11,304 nucleotides of DNA from JABABD01 sp965530995 (GTDB lineage: Bacteria; Bacteroidota; Bacteroidia; Flavobacteriales; Flavobacteriaceae). The first letter of the stretch is position 1. Every line of letters starts with the position of its first letter. Position numbers and translations under genes: made by a program. The stretch spans positions 1 through 11,304 of the forward strand of contig CBESOB010000090.1 in assembly GCA_965530995.1 (NCBI GenBank), given 5' to 3'. Of the stretch, positions 1-5,759 are shown in pieces. Under the pieces are notes generated by a model. The model was not told where the DNA came from, made no database searches, and saw only the letters and a program-made list of their open reading frames with translations.

Positions 1-1633
1 AAATGGTTTCAGCTTTGGCAACAATTTCATCCGCAAAGGTTCTATCTTTTATATCTTTAGCATTGATTTTCACATTGAAGTAAGCACCTAAAACGGCAGT
101 TTTCGCACAAAGTACGCCCACACCTGCATCAGATAATGAATTTATTAATCCATCTTTCATCATGGCTTGCATAACTTCTAATGATTTAAAAGACGTTTCC
201 ATGACCTTAAAAGGAATTTCGGTAGCATATTTGGTAGCGTTTTCAATAGCTAATTTTCTTGCTTCTTTTTCTTCCACAGTATCCTTTGGTAATCTAAAAC
301 CATCGATGATTTTATTAAAGGCATTAGTGTCTTCATCTACTAAAAACAACAATTGATCTTTGTATGCTTGACCTTTTACAGCCCATTCTGAAAAGAAATC
401 CCATTTATCGTCCCAACCTGCCTTATGAGCAGAAAGATTGGCTACCATCGTCCCAAGAGAAACTCCCAATGCACCAACGTAAGCTGAAATAGACCCACCT
501 CCTGGCGCCATAGATTCTCCAGCTGTTTCATCTGCGAAATCGTCTAATTTAAAATCGATTAATTTTTTCTCATCATTACCCAGCATATATTCGATGACCT
601 TTTCTTCTGGGTTGAAGGGTTTTAAATCGTCTAGACCTAAAGATTTTACAGCGATTTTTATTTTTTCACTTTCTGATATGCCTAAAGATCTCTCTTGCTT
701 AATTAAATAGAAATCTGCTGCATCTAACATAGCTTGTAATGGAATTAAGCCAATTATTTCAGATCCTGTAACTCTAATTCCTCTAGTCAATGCAGCTTTG
801 CAACTTTCGTCAAAAGCTTCATGCATCGATGTGATGGTAATATTAGTAAGGTTATAAGAAATTTGAGCAATACCATATTCGTCAATATACCAACCAATCC
901 CCTTAACGGCTTTCAATTTTCCTGGAACACGAATAGGTTCTCCATGTTCGTCCATCATTTTTTTACCTGTGATAGGATTTCCTTCACGTTTTACACGTCC
1001 GGCTTCTCTAATATCAAAAGCGATAGCATTAGCTCTACGAGTAGAAGTAGTGTTTAGATTTACATTGTAAGCAATTAAAAAATCACGAGCAGAAATAGCA
1101 GTTGCTCCTGTTCTGGCAACATCACTATTGAATTCTGCCCGCCCAAAATCTGGTTTCCAATTTGGATCAGATAATTTATTAGACAAGCCTTCGTATTCTC
1201 CACTTCTACAATTGGCAAGGTTTTTTCTTTTTTCTTCTTTGGCAGCAGTTTCATAAAAATAACCTGGAATCCCCAATTCTTTACCCACACGTTCCCCTAA
1301 TTTATGAGCATACCCGGCGGTTTCTTCTAAAGTTATCCCAGAAATAGGAACTAAAGGACAAACATCGGTTGCTCCAAAGCGAGGATGCTCACCCGTATGC
1401 TTACTCATATCTATTAGCTCAGAAGCTTTTTTAATCAATCTATATGCAGCTTCAATCACAGGAAGCGGTTCTCCTACAAAGGTAATTACAGTACGATTGG
1501 TGGCTTTTCCAGAATCCACATCCAAGAGTTTTACGCCATCTACAGTTTCTACTATTTGTGATACGGTTTCTATTATTTTCGAATCACGTCCTTCACTAAT
1601 ATTAGGTACGCATTCTATGAGTTGTTTTTGCAT
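1..1633 (-). CDS. ftcD: Bifunctional glutamate formimidoyltransferase / formimidoyl-THF cyclodeaminase (3' end outside window)
   Basis: The frame is open from ATG at 1633 to the window edge (544 codons, no stop), so the C-terminus is missing. Reading it gives an N-terminus MQKQLIECVPNISEGRD typical of formiminotransferases. GEHPRFGATD at residues 81-90 places a His at 83, matching the catalytic His of the mammalian enzyme (His82). ARDFLIAYNVNLNTT lies near residue 190. From about residue 335 a second domain follows, with the cyclodeaminase glycine motif MAPGGGS. The family transfers a formimino group from N-formimino-glutamate to tetrahydrofolate, then deaminates it to methenyl-THF in the last step of one histidine-degradation route; it is cytosolic. 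Mammalian FTCD is 541 residues, so probably only a short tail is missing. The gene is single and monocistronic as far as seen; histidine-degradation partners would lie beyond the left edge. The fused architecture makes the assignment firm. Confidence 0.95.
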   Translation of the reverse strand, partial: MQKQLIECVPNISEGRDSKIIETVSQIVETVDGVKLLDVDSGKATNRTVITFVGEPLPVIEAAYRLIKKASELIDMSKHTGEHPRFGATDVCPLVPISGITLEETAGYAHKLGERVGKELGIPGYFYETAAKEEKRKNLANCRSGEYEGLSNKLSDPNWKPDFGRAEFNSDVARTGATAISARDFLIAYNVNLNTTSTRRANAIAFDIREAGRVKREGNPITGKKMMDEHGEPIRVPGKLKAVKGIGWYIDEYGIAQISYNLTNITITSMHEAFDESCKAALTRGIRVTGSEIIGLIPLQAMLDAADFYLIKQERSLGISESEKIKIAVKSLGLDDLKPFNPEEKVIEYMLGNDEKKLIDFKLDDFADETAGESMAPGGGSISAYVGALGVSLGTMVANLSAHKAGWDDKWDFFSEWAVKGQAYKDQLLFLVDEDTNAFNKIIDGFRLPKDTVEEKEARKLAIENATKYATEIPFKVMETSFKSLEVMQAMMKDGLINSLSDAGVGVLCAKTAVLGAYFNVKINAKDIKDRTFADEIVAKAETI

Positions 1634-1651
1634 GGTATTTATTTTGAAATT

Positions 1652-1659
1652 CAAAATTA
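1652..1659 (-). promoter_or_regulatory. Candidate -7 element (TAATTTTG) for ftcD
   Basis: Read on the minus strand this is TAATTTTG, a full match to the Bacteroidota -7 consensus TAnnTTTG, ending 18 bases before the ATG at 1633. That would give a very short leader. I see no convincing TTTG -33 box at the expected distance, so this is a one-element call in AT-rich DNA. Confidence 0.35.
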
Positions 1660-1826
1660 GAACTTGTTTTTAAATATAAATAGTGTTTAACTAAAAATAT
1701 GATGAACATCTATTTTATAAGTTCTTTCATTTGCTGAATTCCTGGTTTTTTTCTTTTTAAAATGGTCTAAACCTTACGTTACTCAAACAAGTTCAACACT
1801 GGAAAGCAAAGCAAGTTTTCAACTAA

Positions 1827-2609
1827 TCATCTTTCCATCATCTTCCCTAGAATCTCTTTCATCATCTTCGCGGCCAAGAAAGCCGTCATGTCCTGAAAGT
1901 CCCTATTGGGGTTATACTCAACAATATCGGCGCCGATAACTTCGGTGTCGATACTTTGTATAAGATCGATGACTTGTCTCGACGATAAGCCCCCTGGTTC
2001 TTGATGCGACACGCCGGGCGCAAATGCCGGATCAAAGGCATCCATATCCAACGATATGTATAAAGGGTTTTCGAATTTTTGGATATTAGATAGGTCCAGG
2101 CCTTTCATTTGGTGTACCTCAACATTGTATTTTCTAGCTTGCTCTGCCTGATGGGTATTCAAGGTCCTAATACCCACTTGCACTAGTCGTGCTGCAAATC
2201 CATTTTCCATGATACGGGCAAAAGGACAGGCATGCGAGTATTTATCTCCTTCGTAATCATGATACAGATCTGCGTGGGCATCGATATGCAGGATGTCCAG
2301 AACTAGATATTTATCGTGATGTGCTTTGATGATGGGAAATGTGATGGAGTGATCCCCTCCAAGTGTAAAAACTTTTGAACCAGAATCTAAATGCTCTTTA
2401 GTGATATCTTCAATGTCAAAATAGGACCTTATATCAAAATCGCCTTTGTCAATAATATTTTCACTTTCAATAGTGATCCCACTCTCAGCAAAGAAGTTCA
2501 TGGATCCGGAATGCAAGGCTTTTCGAATTAAGGGAGGAGCTAAACTCGGCCCTTGCTGGTAAGATGATTTCTCATCAAATTGTATGCCTTGGATTATGAT
2601 ACTTTTCAT
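1827..2609 (-). CDS. Ureohydrolase (arginase/agmatinase family), plant-arginase-like
   Basis: 260 residues, cytosolic, no signal peptide. The binuclear Mn ligand motifs are all present: GGDHS (84-88, H87), DAHAD (110-114, D110/H112/D114) and SLDMDAFDP (186-194, D188 and D190). The segments KYSHACPFARIM (123-134), LVQVGIRTLN (142-151), FAPGVSHQEPGGLS (196-209) and VGIRT look, from memory, closer to plant mitochondrial arginases than to the classic bacterial RocF or SpeB types. The enzyme would release urea from arginine (giving ornithine) or from agmatine (giving putrescine); the sequence alone does not settle which. An in-frame TAA lies four codons upstream of the ATG at 2609, so the start is secure. 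It lies 117 bp after the oxidoreductase gene, which is too far to assume co-transcription. Family is certain; substrate is not. Confidence 0.93.
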   Translation of the reverse strand: MKSIIIQGIQFDEKSSYQQGPSLAPPLIRKALHSGSMNFFAESGITIESENIIDKGDFDIRSYFDIEDITKEHLDSGSKVFTLGGDHSITFPIIKAHHDKYLVLDILHIDAHADLYHDYEGDKYSHACPFARIMENGFAARLVQVGIRTLNTHQAEQARKYNVEVHQMKGLDLSNIQKFENPLYISLDMDAFDPAFAPGVSHQEPGGLSSRQVIDLIQSIDTEVIGADIVEYNPNRDFQDMTAFLAAKMMKEILGKMMER

Positions 2610-2657
2610 CAGATAGTTGGATTAACTATTATTGGTGTAAAATTGCTTTTCGATACA

Positions 2658-2675
2658 ATTCCGACACATCGGAAT
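2658..2675. promoter_or_regulatory. Perfect 7-bp dyad (ATTCCGA-CACA-TCGGAAT) between two genes
   Basis: A perfect inverted repeat with a 4-base loop in the 117-bp gap between the oxidoreductase stop and the ureohydrolase start. On the transcribed (minus) strand no T-run follows it, so it is not a standard intrinsic terminator. It could be an operator for the ureohydrolase gene (about 50 bp upstream of its ATG) or an mRNA 3' hairpin of the upstream operon. Function unknown. Confidence 0.3.
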
Positions 2676-2726
2676 CGCTAGAAGTGACATATATAAGACA
2701 ATCAGTATTGACATCAAAAAACAACA

Positions 2727-4064
2727 TTAAAAATCCCTATAAGGTGCATCCAAAAATGTATTGGCAGCCTGCTCAGAAAATCTTGCCGTTTTATTGTCCC
2801 AATGCAAAGTCTTATTCGGGAAACGACCAGCTATAACGCCTAATAATATGGTTTCGGTCAGTCGTGCTGAGTATGAAAACGGAGCAGTGCACAAGCCCTT
2901 GCCTAGACAGGCATCCACAAATTGGTGATAGTGCTTTGGGCTTTCGGATCCATAATTCCTGATAGGCGCTCCTAGATCATTGACTGCTTCATATTTTGAT
3001 AGATCTATATCTTGGTATTTCCCCTTGACTATCAGTTTCGGTAATTGCATAAAGTGCGGTAAGAGCAATCGTCCTTTATTTCCAATGAACATGGCCCCTT
3101 GGTCGGGCAGGGTTTCATTATTTGGCAATTTTAAATGTTTATGGGTATCTGGTGCGCCAACCCCATCGTACCAAATCCATTTTAGGGTCTTCTTGGTATA
3201 CTTGGTACCTGGAAATTTATAGGTCACTTTGTTATTTTCAGGAAATCCAAACCCGTTAGGTGCTCTACAACTATTCTTTATAGTTCTTGGAACATCCAAC
3301 GCCAAGGCATTATAAGGTGTGTCGAATATATGCACACCCATGTCGCCAAGGGTACCACAGCCATAGTCCATAAGTTTACGCCAATTCCCAGGGTGGTAAA
3401 CACCGTCTTTATAAGGTCTTTGGGCAGAAGTACCTAACCAAAGATTCCAATCCAAATGTTCTGGGATTGGGTCTTCTCCTTCTGGAACAGGGCCATCATA
3501 GCCCCAGTTCTTTGGAGACCATGCATGAACAGTCTTTACCTTTCCAATAATACCGGATTGTATGAGAATAGTAGCTAGTTTATAATCGTAAAAAGAGTGC
3601 ACTTGAATCCCCATTTGGGTCACTAAATTCTTTTTCTTCGCCATCTCTCGCATGGCTCTTGCTTCAGACACATGATGTGTCAACGGTTTTTGGCAATATA
3701 CCGGTTTACCCATTTCCATAGCCATCATTGACGCTGGTGCATGTGTATGATCTGGAGTAGAAACAACAACGGCATCGATATCATTTTTCATTTCCTTAAG
3801 AAGAACCCTGTAATCGGCATATATCTTTGCATTAGGATGTAATTTTCTGGCAGAAGCTAAAGCTTTGGAATCTACATCGCACAAGGCAACCACATCCACC
3901 ATTTCGTGTGAGGAAATGGCATTAAGGTCTTCAGCACCCATGCCTCCAATTCCAATATGCGCTGTTCGCAAGCGTTTGTTCTCAGAAAATGCCCATAACG
4001 ATGATGGTAAAAAAGATACTGAGGCTAAGGTCGCGGCGTTTTTTAAAAAATGTCTTCTTTTCAT
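2727..4064 (-). CDS. Tat-exported Gfo/Idh/MocA-family oxidoreductase
   Basis: 445 residues from ATG at 4064. The frame is open further upstream, but that part overlaps the preceding gene; starting at 4064 puts an RRHFLK twin-arginine signal (residues 3-8) followed by a hydrophobic stretch ending in SSLWAF at the N-terminus, one base after the upstream stop. The Rossmann glycine motif is GIGGMG (38-43), with LCDVD (61-65) at the end of the second strand; STPDHTHA (102-109) and CQKPL (124-128, a QKP variant of the usual EKP with K126) follow, and LGDMGVHIFD (239-248) lies in the C-terminal domain. Family members oxidise sugars with NAD(P), which in exported forms is carried in bound. Placement after two DUF1080 genes suggests it makes or reduces 3-keto-glycosides in the cell envelope. 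Exact substrate is unknown; a glycosidase-type activity such as GH109 is less likely because that family's characteristic motifs are not apparent. Confidence 0.9.
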   Translation of the reverse strand: MKRRHFLKNAATLASVSFLPSSLWAFSENKRLRTAHIGIGGMGAEDLNAISSHEMVDVVALCDVDSKALASARKLHPNAKIYADYRVLLKEMKNDIDAVVVSTPDHTHAPASMMAMEMGKPVYCQKPLTHHVSEARAMREMAKKKNLVTQMGIQVHSFYDYKLATILIQSGIIGKVKTVHAWSPKNWGYDGPVPEGEDPIPEHLDWNLWLGTSAQRPYKDGVYHPGNWRKLMDYGCGTLGDMGVHIFDTPYNALALDVPRTIKNSCRAPNGFGFPENNKVTYKFPGTKYTKKTLKWIWYDGVGAPDTHKHLKLPNNETLPDQGAMFIGNKGRLLLPHFMQLPKLIVKGKYQDIDLSKYEAVNDLGAPIRNYGSESPKHYHQFVDACLGKGLCTAPFSYSARLTETILLGVIAGRFPNKTLHWDNKTARFSEQAANTFLDAPYRDF

Positions 4065-4065
4065 T

Positions 4066-4860
4066 TTAATAGTTGCTAGTATATAATTTCTTGATCTTAA
4101 TATTTCGGAACCAAAGCGGACTGTCATGATCCTGAAGTCCGATATATCCAGTCTTATATTTTCCGTAATTCGGGAAATCCTTCCACTTGCCTTTTGCTTT
4201 GCGCGCTTGCCAATCTTTTGACCAAGGCACAAATGACAGTACTTTCTGTCCGTTAAGCCAATGCTCTGCCAGTTCAGGTGTGAATTTTATTCTGGATGTA
4301 TTCCACTCACCAGCCGGTTTAACGATTTTTACACTATTATCTGGTGTATACATGGCATAGTCCGCACCCGTTTTTTGCCATTCTTCAAGTTTTGCATTAT
4401 TGATCTCTTCCCATTTTAAGTCGTCCAGCAACTGGTATTCGGGAGATACCTCATAAGGAGCATGATCACCTTCCTTTATGTGATACATGACACCACTATT
4501 ACCGCCTTCTGGTATTTTCCATTCTAGGTAGAGTTCAAAATTGTCGAATTCTTCTGCGGCATAGATAATGTCCTTGCCACCTTCCTTATCAGATTCCAGT
4601 TTCTTCTCGGTGTCAAAAGTCAGGACCCCATCTTCGATGACCCATTGGGATGGTAAAGATTCTCCATTGTACGCCCTCCAGCCTATAGTACCTGTACCAT
4701 CAAATAAATAGATCCAATTATCAGTTTCCCCGGCAGTTACATCTGAATAAGATTCTTTTTTGGCTTCTTTAGACGCTTCTTTTTTTGTTTCTTTTTTTGG
4801 TTCAGTCTTACATGACAAAAAGACCGTCATGATTAACAAAATTGAAAATAGTCGTATCAT
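4066..4860 (-). CDS. DUF1080 / 3-keto-disaccharide hydrolase-domain lipoprotein (long form)
   Basis: 264 residues. A lipoprotein signal peptide ends at FLSC (Cys17), followed by a charged Lys/Glu-rich spacer (18-37), then one DUF1080 concanavalin-like beta-sandwich domain (about 48-260). Recognisable family segments are YLFDGTGTIGW (51-61), PEGGNSGVMYHI (117-128), EWNTSRI (185-191), HWLNG (200-204) and GLQDHDSPLWFRNIKI (241-256). Members of this family (Pfam 3-keto-disaccharide hydrolase) cleave glycosidic bonds of sugars oxidised at C3. The gene starts 10 bp after the preceding DUF1080 gene's stop, and its own stop is one base from the next gene's ATG, so the three are almost certainly one operon. 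As a lipoprotein it should be anchored in an envelope membrane. It carries an insert around 145-180 that the shorter paralogue lacks. Confidence 0.9.
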   Translation of the reverse strand: MIRLFSILLIMTVFLSCKTEPKKETKKEASKEAKKESYSDVTAGETDNWIYLFDGTGTIGWRAYNGESLPSQWVIEDGVLTFDTEKKLESDKEGGKDIIYAAEEFDNFELYLEWKIPEGGNSGVMYHIKEGDHAPYEVSPEYQLLDDLKWEEINNAKLEEWQKTGADYAMYTPDNSVKIVKPAGEWNTSRIKFTPELAEHWLNGQKVLSFVPWSKDWQARKAKGKWKDFPNYGKYKTGYIGLQDHDSPLWFRNIKIKKLYTSNY

Positions 4861-4870
4861 ATGCTTTTTA

Positions 4871-5503
4871 TTAATTCTTGATTGGTTTGATCTTGATGTT
4901 TTTCCAACGAACTTTTATGCCTCCTCCATCATGAATCTGAAGTGCAATGGCACCTTTGCCCTCTCCTATTTTCTCATCTTCGATCTTGATCATTTCGACC
5001 CCATTTAACCAGGTGGTAATATTAGGTCCGATGGCCTTTATTTTCATGGTATTCCATTCACCCATTTTTAAGGCCTTGTCCTTTTCGGGTTCAGGTTGAA
5101 TCAACCAACCACGACCATAAGACTCATAAATGCCACCTGAATGATTCTCTGGTGGTGCCACCTCCACTTGCCATCCGCTGATCTTTGTGCCTTCAATGGT
5201 GGACCTGAGAAATATACCACTATTACCATTGGCTTCCTGTTTGAAATCCACAGAAAGTTCGAAATCATCATAAAAGTCAATTGTTGAAAGGTACCCGTAT
5301 TGAGCATCTGGACCACTTTCACAAATCAATTCGCCATTTTCAACATACCACTTCTCAGTCCCATGATTCACCCAACCTTCCAGGTTCTTGCCATTGAAAA
5401 GGTTTATGACGCCTTGTTCTGTTTTCGGATTTTGGTTGCAGGAAAGGAATAATATTGCGATGCAGATGAATCCGAAATTTCGGATGAGGGAAATAATTTT
5501 CAT
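4871..5503 (-). CDS. DUF1080 / 3-keto-disaccharide hydrolase-domain lipoprotein (short form)
   Basis: 210 residues; first gene of the three-gene operon. The signal peptide has its lipobox at FLSC (Cys22). The single DUF1080 domain spans about 32-207: NLFNGKNLEGW (34-44), NGNSGIFLR (92-100), GEWNTMKIK (148-156), TWLNG (164-168) and the closing strand ALQIHDGGGIKVRWKNIKI (187-205). It shares the family order of motifs with the next gene but is clearly diverged and about 50 residues shorter, so the two probably act on different glycosides or at different steps rather than being a recent duplication. An in-frame TAA lies three codons before the ATG at 5503. No good TAnnTTTG promoter is visible in the AT-rich leader. 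Activity is inferred from the family. Confidence 0.9.
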   Translation of the reverse strand: MKIISLIRNFGFICIAILFLSCNQNPKTEQGVINLFNGKNLEGWVNHGTEKWYVENGELICESGPDAQYGYLSTIDFYDDFELSVDFKQEANGNSGIFLRSTIEGTKISGWQVEVAPPENHSGGIYESYGRGWLIQPEPEKDKALKMGEWNTMKIKAIGPNITTWLNGVEMIKIEDEKIGEGKGAIALQIHDGGGIKVRWKNIKIKPIKN

Positions 5504-5573
5504 GGATGGTTATTTAAACATCCCTGAAATTAATCATTTAAGAGGTAATTATTAAAAAGAATTATTAACAATT

Positions 5574-5759
5574 CTAATTAACCAGTTTATCTACAATGTT
5601 CTTGGTTGGTAGAATAGCTTTGACATGCTCTATACTATGGTCTGCAACCCAGACGGTTTTAAAGGTGGCTTTTGTTGCTGTATTTTGTGATGTATTAGTA
5701 ATAGGCGTTATTTTTCGAATTTGTCCTTTTATCACTAGTCTTCTATTAAATATTGACTC
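5574..5759 (-). pseudogene. Relic of the 3' end of a nitronate monooxygenase gene
   Basis: Reading leftwards from 5759 in one frame gives 61 codons and then TAG at 5574-5576. The product begins ESIFNRRLV and contains NTATKATFKTVWVAD and HSIEHVKAILPTKNI. It matches the C-terminus (from ESVLN, residue 254) of the intact nitronate monooxygenase at 7932-8879. By hand alignment of the best 30 codons, 23 residues and 66 of 90 bases agree, with 14 of the 24 base differences at third codon positions, so the copy diverged while still coding. A TAA immediately upstream in this frame (5760-5762) and the lack of any ATG show it is not a functional gene. Its upstream end overlaps the last eight codons and stop of the TIR gene in another frame. 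Confidence 0.85.

Noticed and set aside
1..1290. Open frames at 162-356, 821-1057 and 1075-1290
   Set aside because: All fall within the ftcD coding region, whose uninterrupted frame encodes both well-conserved domains.
4065..4232. Upstream extension of the oxidoreductase frame to an ATG at 4232
   Set aside because: The extra 56 residues overlap the preceding DUF1080 gene and would bury the twin-arginine signal; the ATG at 4064 places that signal at the N-terminus.
5470..5485. 16-bp perfect palindrome ATCCGAAATTTCGGAT
   Set aside because: It lies inside the signal-peptide codons of the first DUF1080 lipoprotein, well past the start codon, and fits normal codons (RNFGF); more likely chance than a regulatory site.
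5547..5568. Direct repeat of AATTATTAA, 13 bp apart
   Set aside because: Low-complexity AT-rich DNA before an operon; no further copies or symmetry to support a function.
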